Shown here one piece after another: positions 7,662 to 16,446 of a DNA stretch of 64,000 nt; within the stretch, counting starts at the first letter, position 1; each line of letters opens with the position of its first letter. The stretch spans positions 186,001 to 250,000 of the forward strand of contig NZ_PRDM01000004.1 of assembly GCF_015182285.1 (NCBI RefSeq). The letters are read 5' to 3'. Position numbers and translations under genes: made by a program. This stretch comes from Flavobacterium hungaricum. Its GTDB lineage: Bacteria; Bacteroidota; Bacteroidia; Flavobacteriales; Flavobacteriaceae. The notes under the pieces are model-generated. The model was not told the origin of the DNA and did no database searches. It saw only the letters and a program-made list of their open reading frames with translations.

Positions 7662-10646
7662 ATGAAAATCAACTTCAAGCATTTTTTGTGGCTTTTATCA
7701 GTGCTGTTTATGCAGATAGCTGCCGCGCAAGACGGATCAATTTCTGGAAAAGTAACGGATAAAAAAGGAATGCCAATTCCAGGAGTAAACATTGTGTTAA
7801 AGGGAACAAAAATTAGTACGCAAACTGATTTTGACGGCCAATTTAAAATCGATGCTGCCAAAGGCCAGATACTAGTTGTAAGCTATGTAAGTTACAGTTC
7901 TGTAGAGGTTCCTGCCTCCAACGGTATGAAAATTGAATTAATTGAAACTCAAAATGAGCTTGAGGCTGTTTTAGTAGTAGGTTACGGAACACAATCTAAG
8001 AAAAACCTAACCGATAATATCGCACGAGTTACAGCAAAAGATATTCAGCAGATTCCTGTTTCGAATATGCAGAATGCTTTAGTTGGAAAACTTGCCGGGG
8101 TTCAGGTAACGCAAACCAATGGTAAAGTAGAAGGCGGTATCAATATTAGAGTTCGCGGTGCTGCCAGTATTAGCGCTGGAACACAGCCTTTGTATGTATT
8201 AGACGGTATTCCGCTTATCAATGATAACGAATCGAGCAACGGAGCGCCAACCAATCCGTTATTAACATTGAGTACCAGCGAAATCGAATCTATCGATGTT
8301 TTAAAAGACGCCTCTTCTGCTGCAATTTACGGAGCCAGAGGAGCTAATGGAGTGGTATTAATTACAACCAAAAAAGGAAAAGAAGGAAAAGGTACTTTTT
8401 CTATCAATCTTTCTCAAGGTGTCAGCGAAGCAACGCACAAAAAGAAATGGTTGAATGCCAAACAATATGTATCATTATTGCAGGAAGCAGGACGAAATGT
8501 AGACGATTTAGAATCTGTAGAAGATGAGTTAGAATTTTTATCTCAGGGAACAGATTGGAGAAACGGAGAAATTGATACCAATTGGCAGGATATTGCCTTA
8601 AAAACAGGTTACACTACAGATGCCGATTTCTCGCTCTCTGGAGGTGACAGTAAAACAAAATATTTCTTTTCTGGTGCTTACAACAATACTGTCGGGATCG
8701 TAGACAGCAACAGTTTAGAAAGAATTACAGGAAGAACCAATTTATCTCACAAAGTATCAGACCGTTTTACAGCGGGAATGAATCTGGGATTTTCTAGATC
8801 GCTTATTGATCGTGTGCAGGATGACAACTCGTTCTCTACTCCTTTGCAGTCTGTTGCGCAGGCACCAATTTCGCAGGCGAGATTAGCAGACGGAACTGCA
8901 AATCCAAATACAGAATACTCGAATTATCTTTTAGCAAAAGACAATACTTTCTGGAAAACGATAATGAGAAGACTTACGGGTAAAATTTACGGAGAATTAA
9001 AACTTTTAAATTCTTTAAAATTCAATTCTGATTTTTCTTATGACTTTTTGAGCCAGACAGAAGATTACTGGCAAGGTAAAAATGCTCCTTTTATGGCTAC
9101 AGACGGTGCTGTATTTGCAACTTCTGTAAACACAGAAAATTATGTTTGGAGTAATTACTTTACTTACGATCATACTTTTGCAGAAAAACACAGCCTAAAC
9201 ATTGTAGCGGGTATGGAGTTCAATAAATACAACAGAAGATATCAGGATGTTAACAGTATTTATTTCCCGAACGATGATTTTCAAACAGTTGACGGTGGTG
9301 CCGAAGTAAATGAAGGTCACGGAAGCCAGACCGATTATGCTTTTGTTTCGCAGTTTGGGCGTTTAAATTATTCTTATCAAGGAAAATATCTTTTCAAAGC
9401 CAGTGTGCGTCGTGATGGGTCTTCTCGTTTTGGTAAAAACGAAAAATTTGGAGTTTTTCCAGCATTCTCAGCAGGATGGGTAGTTTCTCAGGAAGAATTT
9501 CTAAAAGACAATGCAGTGCTTTCTTATTTGAAATTAAAAGGAAGCTGGGGGAAATTAGGAAATGCTGAAATCGGAAATTTTGCATCACGCCAATTATACC
9601 GTCCAAATCCGTATAATTTAAAATCTGGACTTACTTTTGATCAAGCTGGAAATGATAACCTGACTTGGGAAAAATCTACGCAGACTGATTTTGGTGTGGA
9701 ATTAGGCTTTTTAAACAAAATCAGCTTTGAAGCGGATTATTACCAAAAAGATACCGACGGATTGTTATTTGAAGTTCCGGTTCCGATAAGTTCTGGTGCG
9801 CAATTCATCAATAAAAATATTGGAAAAATAAGAAGCAGTGGTTTTGAATTTACTTTAAACACTAAAAACATTGAAACAGAAAACTTTAGATGGAATACTA
9901 GTTTTAATATTACAACAAATAATTCTGAAGTAAAATCACTGCCAAATAATGGTACTGATATCATCACAACTTATACCATCAATAGAGTGGGCGAAAATAT
10001 TTCATCTTTCTATTTGGTTGAATATGCTGGAGTTGATCCTGCAAACGGAGATGCATTGTTTGTAAAAAATACGGTAAATGCAGACGGAACTTTGGATAAA
10101 TCTACAACAAACGATTACAGTGAGGCAAAAAGAATCATTGCTGGAAATCCGTTCCCGACTTTGATGTCTGGTTTGACCAATACAATATTCTACAAAGGCA
10201 TCGATTTTACTTTTACATTCCAAGGCGAATGGGGTGCTAGTATTTATAATTCTGCTGGAGGTTATATGTCATCTGCAGCCGATTATTTTGATAATCAAAC
10301 AGCAGATCAGTTAAACCGCTGGCAAAATCCTGGTGATATTACTGATGTCCCACAAGCCAGATTTGGAGGCACTAACGGAACACAAGATTCTTCTCGTTAC
10401 CTTGAAAAATCCGATTTTGTTCGTTTAAGAAACCTAACTATCGGATACACTTTGCCAAAACAAACCGTATCTAACATGGGAATGAGCAGTTTACGAGTTT
10501 ATTTAACTTCTGTAAATTTACTTACATTCACAAATTACAAAGGTACAGACCCTGAAGCAAGAAGAGATGATACAGGAATCGGCGAAGATTTTTACTCTGC
10601 ACCGCCAGCAAGAACAATAGCATTAGGAGTAAATATTAATTTTTAA
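7662..10646 (+). CDS. SusC/RagA-family TonB-dependent outer-membrane receptor
   Basis: The 994-residue protein has a signal peptide (about 1-22), a carboxypeptidase-regulatory-like domain (about 25-105, with ISGKVTDKKGMPIPGVNIVL), a plug domain (VVGYGTQSKKNLT onward, with VLDGIPL and the conserved DVLKDASSAAIYGARGANGV block) and a C-terminal beta-barrel ending in a hydrophobic, aromatic-terminated strand (VNINF). This is the SusC architecture for energy-dependent import of substrates with a SusD lid. The SusD gene begins 8 bp after its stop. The preceding sulfatases suggest a sulfated ligand; the ligand itself cannot be read from sequence. Confidence 0.95.
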   Translation: MKINFKHFLWLLSVLFMQIAAAQDGSISGKVTDKKGMPIPGVNIVLKGTKISTQTDFDGQFKIDAAKGQILVVSYVSYSSVEVPASNGMKIELIETQNELEAVLVVGYGTQSKKNLTDNIARVTAKDIQQIPVSNMQNALVGKLAGVQVTQTNGKVEGGINIRVRGAASISAGTQPLYVLDGIPLINDNESSNGAPTNPLLTLSTSEIESIDVLKDASSAAIYGARGANGVVLITTKKGKEGKGTFSINLSQGVSEATHKKKWLNAKQYVSLLQEAGRNVDDLESVEDELEFLSQGTDWRNGEIDTNWQDIALKTGYTTDADFSLSGGDSKTKYFFSGAYNNTVGIVDSNSLERITGRTNLSHKVSDRFTAGMNLGFSRSLIDRVQDDNSFSTPLQSVAQAPISQARLADGTANPNTEYSNYLLAKDNTFWKTIMRRLTGKIYGELKLLNSLKFNSDFSYDFLSQTEDYWQGKNAPFMATDGAVFATSVNTENYVWSNYFTYDHTFAEKHSLNIVAGMEFNKYNRRYQDVNSIYFPNDDFQTVDGGAEVNEGHGSQTDYAFVSQFGRLNYSYQGKYLFKASVRRDGSSRFGKNEKFGVFPAFSAGWVVSQEEFLKDNAVLSYLKLKGSWGKLGNAEIGNFASRQLYRPNPYNLKSGLTFDQAGNDNLTWEKSTQTDFGVELGFLNKISFEADYYQKDTDGLLFEVPVPISSGAQFINKNIGKIRSSGFEFTLNTKNIETENFRWNTSFNITTNNSEVKSLPNNGTDIITTYTINRVGENISSFYLVEYAGVDPANGDALFVKNTVNADGTLDKSTTNDYSEAKRIIAGNPFPTLMSGLTNTIFYKGIDFTFTFQGEWGASIYNSAGGYMSSAADYFDNQTADQLNRWQNPGDITDVPQARFGGTNGTQDSSRYLEKSDFVRLRNLTIGYTLPKQTVSNMGMSSLRVYLTSVNLLTFTNYKGTDPEARRDDTGIGEDFYSAPPARTIALGVNINF

Positions 10647-10654
10647 AAAAGGAC

Positions 10655-12052
10655 ATGATGAAAGCACATAAATTAATCTTACTTATAATTTCTGCAGTAT
10701 TTTTTACAAGCTGTGAAAATGAACTAGACTTAGATCCCAAACAAAGAGAAGATGCAGAAGTAACCTTAAGCACAGAGGCTGGAGTAACCAATGTATTGAC
10801 TGGAACATACGCTCTGGCAGCGTATGGTAATGCATACGGAGGAAGGATTCTGCTTTATGCCGATTTATTGGGAGTTACCGGCGCGCTGAATACTACCGAT
10901 TTAAGATGGAGAGGAACCTTTGGCGAGCTTCGTCAAATGTACCTGAAAACCATGTATTCTGATAACGTTATTATCGAAGGAACTTATTCTAGATGTTACG
11001 CCATTATCAATGCTGCCAATACAGTAATTGAAAACATAGACAAAGTAAAAGATCCAGACAGACAAGCTGTAATGATTGGAGAAGCCAATTTTTTAAGATC
11101 ACTGGCTTATTTTGATTTGGTACGTTTCTTTGCAAAACCTTATATAGCCGGCCAAACCAACAGCCAGCTGGGCGTTGTAATTAGACCAAATGCAATTTAT
11201 GATTTTAGTGCAGATCTCTCTAAAGAAAGAAGTACTGTCGAAGAAGTATACAAAGTAATCATTGACGGATTAAATCTGGCTTATACCAATCTTCCTGAAG
11301 AAAATAGTTTTTATGCCGATAAATATGCCGCACAGGCGCTTTTGGCTAGAGTCTATCTGCAGCAAGGCAATTACGCATTAGCAAGAGATGCCGCGGATGA
11401 TGTTATCGAAAACAGCGGTCACGGTTTATCAGCTAGTTATGGCGCTGCATTTAATCATGACACCGATCAAATCGAAGATGTTTTTGCTATTCAGATTACA
11501 AAACAAACCGGGGTAAACGATGCCGTAACGTTTTACGCTTCAGAAGATAACGGAGGGCGCGGTGGTGATTTCTCTATTAGAGATGCGTATTTGAACAAAT
11601 TTAGCTCAACAGACACAAGAGGGACATTTAATTATGAAAATCCAGCAAACGGCAGAATTTTAACTTCAAAATTCACCAATCAGTTTGCCAACGTAGGGAT
11701 TATTCGTCTTGCAGAATTATATCTAATAAGAGCCGAAGCCAATTTTAGACTTGGAACTGCGATTGGAGACACCCCTTTAAATGACATTAACACTATTAGA
11801 GAACGCTCAAACGCAGGAGCTATCCCAGCAGTTACATTAGACGATATTTTATTAGAACGCGAATTAGAATTAGGAATGGAAGGATTTTTAATTCACGACA
11901 TCAAAAGAACACAGCGTTCTATCGACATCAGCACCGATGGCGACGGATCGGATTTATTGCCTTTTGATGATGATGTTTTGGTATTCCCGATTCCGCTTAA
12001 AGAAACCGACGCCAACAAAAAAATCACGCAAAACCCAGGTTACGGAACCTAA
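10655..12052 (+). CDS. SusD/RagB-family surface lipoprotein
   Basis: The 465-residue product has a lipoprotein signal with C20 (FFTSC). The rest resembles RagB/SusD proteins: an N-terminal NELDLDP motif, a helical TPR-like core (EANFLRSLAYFDLVRFFAKPY) and a C-terminal half with RLAELYLIRAEANFRL and LLERELELGMEG. These proteins cap the SusC barrel on the cell surface and bind substrate. It lies 8 bp after the SusC gene and is followed by a strong terminator, so the pair forms the end of a transcription unit. It starts with two consecutive ATGs, and either could be used. Confidence 0.93.
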   Translation: MMKAHKLILLIISAVFFTSCENELDLDPKQREDAEVTLSTEAGVTNVLTGTYALAAYGNAYGGRILLYADLLGVTGALNTTDLRWRGTFGELRQMYLKTMYSDNVIIEGTYSRCYAIINAANTVIENIDKVKDPDRQAVMIGEANFLRSLAYFDLVRFFAKPYIAGQTNSQLGVVIRPNAIYDFSADLSKERSTVEEVYKVIIDGLNLAYTNLPEENSFYADKYAAQALLARVYLQQGNYALARDAADDVIENSGHGLSASYGAAFNHDTDQIEDVFAIQITKQTGVNDAVTFYASEDNGGRGGDFSIRDAYLNKFSSTDTRGTFNYENPANGRILTSKFTNQFANVGIIRLAELYLIRAEANFRLGTAIGDTPLNDINTIRERSNAGAIPAVTLDDILLERELELGMEGFLIHDIKRTQRSIDISTDGDGSDLLPFDDDVLVFPIPLKETDANKKITQNPGYGT

Positions 12053-12070
12053 ATTAATAATAACCAAAGC

Positions 12071-12100
12071 AAAAAACCATCCGATTACGGATGGTTTTTT
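12071..12100 (+). terminator. Intrinsic terminator after SusD
   Basis: AAAAAACCATCCG (12071-12083) pairs perfectly with CGGATGGTTTTTT (12088-12100) around a four-base ATTA loop. It ends the SusC/SusD unit and could also act on the convergent rocD transcript. Confidence 0.9.
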
Positions 12101-12188
12101 ATTTTTTAACTCGTTGGGTGTAATTCAAAATCTATGAATTTCAATACCTATGAATTTAGGTATCTCAGAATCTTAAACGTTCTTAATC

Positions 12189-13439
12189 TTAAACAAATTC
12201 CTTCAACGATTTTTCTATAATTTCTAAACATTCCTGTATTTGAGATTCTGTCATAACCAAAGGCGGTGCCAGACGAATTTTATTTCCGTGAGTCGGTTTT
12301 GCCAATAATCCGTTGTCTCTAAATCTTAGACAGATTTCCCAAGCCAAATTCGAATCTTCATCGGTATTAATTACAATTGCATTCAAAAGACCTTTACCTC
12401 TAACCAACGTAATCAAGTTGTTTTTTGCTGCAATTTCGTTTAATCCCTTTCTTAAAATAATTCCTAGACGTTCTGCATTTTCAGCCAGTTTTTCGTCTTT
12501 AACTACCTCAAGCGCTGCAATGGCAACCGCCGCCGCAACCGGATTTCCACCAAAAGTAGAACCGTGCTGTCCCGGCTTAATTACATTCATGATTTCATCG
12601 TTACACAAAACAGCCGAAACAGGATAAACACCTCCAGAAATTGCTTTTCCTAAAATTAAAATATCGGGCTGAACATTTTCGTGGTGTACTGCCAATAATT
12701 TTCCGGTACGCGCAATTCCGGTTTGTACCTCATCTGCAATAAACAAAACATTGTGTTTTTCGCAAAGTGCTTTCGCTTTCGCTAAATACCCTTCAGAAGG
12801 TACATAAACCCCTGCTTCACCTTGAATTGGCTCTACTAAAAATCCAGCGATATTTTTTGAGGAATTCAAAGCATTTTCCAATGCTTCCAGATTGTCGTAT
12901 TCAATTTTTATAAAACCATCTGTAAAAGGTCCGAAGTTTTTGCGAGCCGTTTCATCGTTAGAAAACGAAATAATCGTCGTAGTTCTGCCATGAAAATTGT
13001 TCTCGCAAACAATCACCTGTGCCTGATTTTCTGGAATTCCCTTTACTTCGTAAGCCCATTTTCTACAAACTTTTAGTGCTGTTTCTACCGCTTCAGCACC
13101 TGTATTCATTGGCAGAACTTTATCAAAACCAAAATATTTTGTTACGTATTCTTCGTAATTTCCTAGCTTATCGTTATAAAAAGCTCTTGAAGTCAAGCTG
13201 AGTTTTTGAGCCTGATCTACCATTGCCTGAACAATTTTTGGATGACAATGCCCTTGATTTACGGCCGAATAAGCAGATAAAAAATCATAGTACTTTTTCC
13301 CATCAACATCCCAAACGTATACACCTTCTCCACGTTCTAAAACAACAGGAAGCGGATGGTAATTATGAGCGCCGTATTTATTTTCTTTTTCAATCAAAAT
13401 TTCTGATTTTGATGAAAGTGCTTTTTCAGTATCAATCAT
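12189..13439 (-). CDS. rocD: Ornithine--oxo-acid aminotransferase
   Basis: This 416-residue class-III PLP aminotransferase begins with the KYGAHNYHPLPVVLERGEG segment typical of ornithine aminotransferases. It shows ADEVQTGIARTGK (D236 contacts the PLP ring nitrogen) and the Schiff-base lysine K265 in LILGKAISGG. It converts ornithine and 2-oxoglutarate to glutamate semialdehyde and glutamate in the cytoplasm, linking arginine breakdown to proline and glutamate. It is divergent from an Lrp/AsnC regulator, which may control it. An arginase-family gene lies far downstream at 49369. Acetylornithine aminotransferase is less likely given the N-terminal motif and context. Confidence 0.93.
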   Translation of the reverse strand: MIDTEKALSSKSEILIEKENKYGAHNYHPLPVVLERGEGVYVWDVDGKKYYDFLSAYSAVNQGHCHPKIVQAMVDQAQKLSLTSRAFYNDKLGNYEEYVTKYFGFDKVLPMNTGAEAVETALKVCRKWAYEVKGIPENQAQVIVCENNFHGRTTTIISFSNDETARKNFGPFTDGFIKIEYDNLEALENALNSSKNIAGFLVEPIQGEAGVYVPSEGYLAKAKALCEKHNVLFIADEVQTGIARTGKLLAVHHENVQPDILILGKAISGGVYPVSAVLCNDEIMNVIKPGQHGSTFGGNPVAAAVAIAALEVVKDEKLAENAERLGIILRKGLNEIAAKNNLITLVRGKGLLNAIVINTDEDSNLAWEICLRFRDNGLLAKPTHGNKIRLAPPLVMTESQIQECLEIIEKSLKEFV

Positions 13440-13459
13440 ATTGTTTTGTTTTAGAAAGG

Positions 13460-13494
13460 CAAAAGTAGTAAATTTTATTTATTATAAAGCCAAA
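13460..13494 (-). promoter_or_regulatory. Candidate rocD promoter (Bacteroidota type)
   Basis: On the minus strand TTTG (13491-13494) and TACTTTTG (13460-13467, an exact TAnnTTTG) are 23 bases apart, at the upper end of the spacing known for Bacteroidota promoters. The -7 element lies about 20 bp upstream of the rocD ATG. The 219-bp divergent region also contains AT-rich tracts that could bind the neighbouring Lrp/AsnC regulator. Confidence 0.45.
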
Positions 13495-13658
13495 AACAAT
13501 AGTATTGACTTTAAAAATCACAATTAAAAGTCAAAACCAAACATTTTTAAAACTTAAAAAATCAATTTTAAATTTTATACAAAAATGAATTTCTATTTTT
13601 AAATTAAAAAAAATGGTTACTTTTATGAATCTATAAAAGTTTTTACCTCAATTAAAAT

Positions 13659-14111
13659 ATGGATAATTTAGACGAATTTGATATCAATATTCTTAAAGAA
13701 TTAGAAAAAGACGGCCGAATGGCATTTTCTGCCATTGCTGCCAATTTAAAAATATCAAATACAATGGTACATCAGCGAATCAACAGATTGGTTGAACAAG
13801 GCGTTATCAGCGGTATAAAACCTATTATTCAAGAAAAGAAAATTGGTTACGATTGGGCTTCCTTTACCGGAATTACTTTAAACAAAGATTCTGATTCTGA
13901 TCGTATTATCGAAGAATTAAAAAATATTCCCGAAATCACAGAATGCTATTATGTTACGGGATCTTTTACGCTTTACATCAAAATTATTGCAAAAAACCAC
14001 GAACACATGCGCTCGATTCTTTATGAAAAAATCGACAGTATTCCAGGAATTGCCAAAACCGATTCGATTATAGAATTGGGTTGTGCTTTTAAACGAAATA
14101 TCATTTTATAA
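13659..14111 (+). CDS. Lrp/AsnC-family transcriptional regulator
   Basis: The 150-residue protein has an N-terminal AsnC-type helix-turn-helix (about residues 5-50; DEFDINILKELEKDGRMAFS, then NLKISNTMVHQRINRLVEQG) and a C-terminal RAM ligand-binding domain (about 65-145; ITECYYVTGSFTLYIKI). Such proteins form dimers or octamers that sense amino acids and regulate amino-acid metabolism genes. It is divergent from rocD and directly upstream of a secreted peptidase and cyanophycinase run, so control of amino-acid or ornithine use is a reasonable inference. Confidence 0.93.
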   Translation: MDNLDEFDINILKELEKDGRMAFSAIAANLKISNTMVHQRINRLVEQGVISGIKPIIQEKKIGYDWASFTGITLNKDSDSDRIIEELKNIPEITECYYVTGSFTLYIKIIAKNHEHMRSILYEKIDSIPGIAKTDSIIELGCAFKRNIIL

Positions 14112-14122
14112 AAAAAGAAACT

Positions 14123-15586
14123 ATGCGTCTATCTCTACTGACTACATTCTTTTTACTGTTTGGTAAATCGGTATTGACTGCGCAGATTTCGGTTGCAAAT
14201 CCTTCAAAAAACGATTTTGAACGGACTTTTGCTCTTTTGTCTTCCGATTCGCTTCAGGGTAGAAAACCTAATGAAAGAGGGGGCAGTATTGCCGCTTCTT
14301 TTGTGGCATCCCAAATGAATTCTTATAAGTTAAAAGCTTACAATAATTTTGAATATTATTTTCAAATTTTTGAAATACAAGAACATACCCTAAAAAAAAC
14401 GACTTTAGAAATCAAAAAAGGAAATCATAAAACTATTTCCCTTTCTCCGGAAAAAGATTTTGAAGTTGCTCCAACCAGAAATTCTATTCAAAAAAAACAT
14501 ATTGAAGTCGTTTTTGCTTCTTATGGCTTAGAAGATTATAAAACACTCGATGTCGCCAATAAAATTGTTGTGGTTTTAAGCGGATTTCCTAACGATCAAG
14601 ACAGTACTTCTACAGCTTATAAAAAATTCAAAAAGATATTTCCAGAAGAAAGTGATCTAGAAGAAACCAAACTTAAAACTGCCATCAGCAAAGGCGCGGC
14701 AGCTTTAATTATTATTGAAACAAAAGAAAATTTCAAACCCAAAAATAGTAAAGAGAAGGAGGTTTTTCATTCTTTAGAAAATACAACTTCCACCTCGATT
14801 CCGGTTTTTAAAATTGGTAAAACGACTGCAGAAAATCTTTTTTCAGAAATTCCATTAAAAGGCGGCTTCCCTCCTCTTCCATTAAAAAAAGTAAAAATCA
14901 ATTTTTCTATAAAAGTACAATCTGAGCCTTTTTATGCTGCAAATGTTTTAGGATACATTCCAGGAAAAGACACTACCAAAACGATTATTGTCGGTGCACA
15001 TTACGATCATTTAGGAATTAAAAATGATTCCATTTACAATGGCGCAGACGACAATGCATCCGGGACTTCGGGAATGCTGGCTTTGGCAAAAAAATGGTCA
15101 GAGTCTGCTATAAAACCCGATTATAATATTCTCTTTGCCGCTTGGACTGCGGAAGAAATGGGACTTTTAGGAAGCGAATACTTTGTTTCAAGTTTAAATC
15201 CTGAAAAACAAAAAATCCTTTTGGCAATCAATATGGACATGATTTCGAGAAGTGCTCCTGAAGACACAACCCATCGCATTTTAAGCGTCGGAACTCAAAA
15301 AGCAGATCAAGAGCTGCGAAACATTATTACCGATGCTAACAAACAGCTCTTAAAACCTTTTACTCTGGATTTGTGGGAAACCAACCGACATTCGGGCAGT
15401 GACTATGCTTCTTTTACCGCTAAAGGAATTCCGATTCTCACTTTTTTCAGCGGTTATCATGAAGATTATCATACGCCTCGCGACACTTTCGAGAAGGTGG
15501 ATTTAAACAAAACCGAAGCTGTTTTATCTTTAGTAAACACGGCACTTTTACAATTTATAAAAAATCAAAACTCTGCAAAACCATGA
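14123..15586 (+). CDS. Secreted M28-family zinc aminopeptidase
   Basis: The 487-residue protein has a signal peptide (about 1-20, ending LTA-Q), an N-terminal region including a PA-like insert, and a C-terminal M28 domain. Zinc-site motifs are visible in order: VGAHYDHLG (H293), GADDNASGTSG (D309), WTAEEMGLLGSEYF, NMDMISR and HEDYHTPRDT. M28 enzymes release N-terminal amino acids. The stop overlaps the next start by 4 bp (ATGA), so translation is probably coupled with the cyanophycinase. It starts 11 bp after the Lrp-type gene, and the four genes 13659-18647 probably form one operon. Confidence 0.93.
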   Translation: MRLSLLTTFFLLFGKSVLTAQISVANPSKNDFERTFALLSSDSLQGRKPNERGGSIAASFVASQMNSYKLKAYNNFEYYFQIFEIQEHTLKKTTLEIKKGNHKTISLSPEKDFEVAPTRNSIQKKHIEVVFASYGLEDYKTLDVANKIVVVLSGFPNDQDSTSTAYKKFKKIFPEESDLEETKLKTAISKGAAALIIIETKENFKPKNSKEKEVFHSLENTTSTSIPVFKIGKTTAENLFSEIPLKGGFPPLPLKKVKINFSIKVQSEPFYAANVLGYIPGKDTTKTIIVGAHYDHLGIKNDSIYNGADDNASGTSGMLALAKKWSESAIKPDYNILFAAWTAEEMGLLGSEYFVSSLNPEKQKILLAINMDMISRSAPEDTTHRILSVGTQKADQELRNIITDANKQLLKPFTLDLWETNRHSGSDYASFTAKGIPILTFFSGYHEDYHTPRDTFEKVDLNKTEAVLSLVNTALLQFIKNQNSAKP

Positions 15587-16446
15587 GCAAGTCCTTTCTT
15601 TTTAATTCTAAATTCAGGAACTTCCTGTTTTTCTTATTTCTCTTAATTTCGTCTGTTACCAACGCGCAGACTCCAAAAGGGAAACTGTTTATTATTGGCG
15701 GCGGTGATCGTTCTGATGAATTGATGAAAAAAGCATTAAGCTTGGCTAAACTAGAAGCAAAAGATTTTATTGCCGTTTTGCCAATGTCGAGCGAAGAACC
15801 GGACAGTTCGTTTATTTTCTTTAAAACCCAAATGGTAAAATTGACAAAAAATCCGATTGTGATGCTCAATTTCAATAAAGAAACGGCACAGAATAAAACC
15901 TTGACGGATTCACTTCAAAAAGCAAAATTGATTTTTATAAGCGGCGGTGATCAAAGCCGTTTTATGTCGGTGGTGCAAAATACCCCTATAAAAACAGCAA
16001 TTGTCAAAGCATACGAAAACGGAAGCACCATTTCTGGAACCAGCGCCGGTGCAGCTGTAATGTCTGAAAAAATGATTACGGGCAACCAAAAATTAGAAAA
16101 AGAATATTCGGGTACATTCGATAATATTCGTCATGATAATCTGGAAACCACTGAAGGTCTTGGATTATTAAAAACCGCGGTTATCGATCAGCACTTTTTA
16201 AAGAGAAACCGTTACAACAGACTGCTCTCTGCATTGGTTGAATTTCCGTCTTTAACCGGAATCGGTATTGACGAAAGTACCGCCATTATTGTCAGCAATA
16301 ATGAGGTTGAAGTTACGGGCGAAAGTGAAGTTATTGTGGTTCGAAACCCAAAAGGCATTCAAAAACAGACTAAAAACAATCTGATTTCTATTGAAAAACT
16401 TGAAATGAGTATTTACACTACAGGACAAAAATTTAAAATCAAATAA
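15583..16446 (+). CDS. Secreted cyanophycinase-family (S51) serine peptidase
   Basis: This 287-residue protein has a signal peptide (about 1-28, TNA-Q). The S51/class-I-amidotransferase-like core shows GKLFIIGGGDRSDEL, FISGGDQSRFM and the nucleophile motif SGTSAGAAV with S154 as the probable catalytic serine. Cyanophycinases cut multi-L-arginyl-poly-aspartate to beta-Asp-Arg; others in the family have different peptide substrates, so the substrate is a family-level call. The gene overlaps both neighbours (4 bp before, 1 bp after). Its position near rocD suggests arginine or ornithine release from an external substrate, which is inference. Confidence 0.85.
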   Translation: MSKSFLFNSKFRNFLFFLFLLISSVTNAQTPKGKLFIIGGGDRSDELMKKALSLAKLEAKDFIAVLPMSSEEPDSSFIFFKTQMVKLTKNPIVMLNFNKETAQNKTLTDSLQKAKLIFISGGDQSRFMSVVQNTPIKTAIVKAYENGSTISGTSAGAAVMSEKMITGNQKLEKEYSGTFDNIRHDNLETTEGLGLLKTAVIDQHFLKRNRYNRLLSALVEFPSLTGIGIDESTAIIVSNNEVEVTGESEVIVVRNPKGIQKQTKNNLISIEKLEMSIYTTGQKFKIK

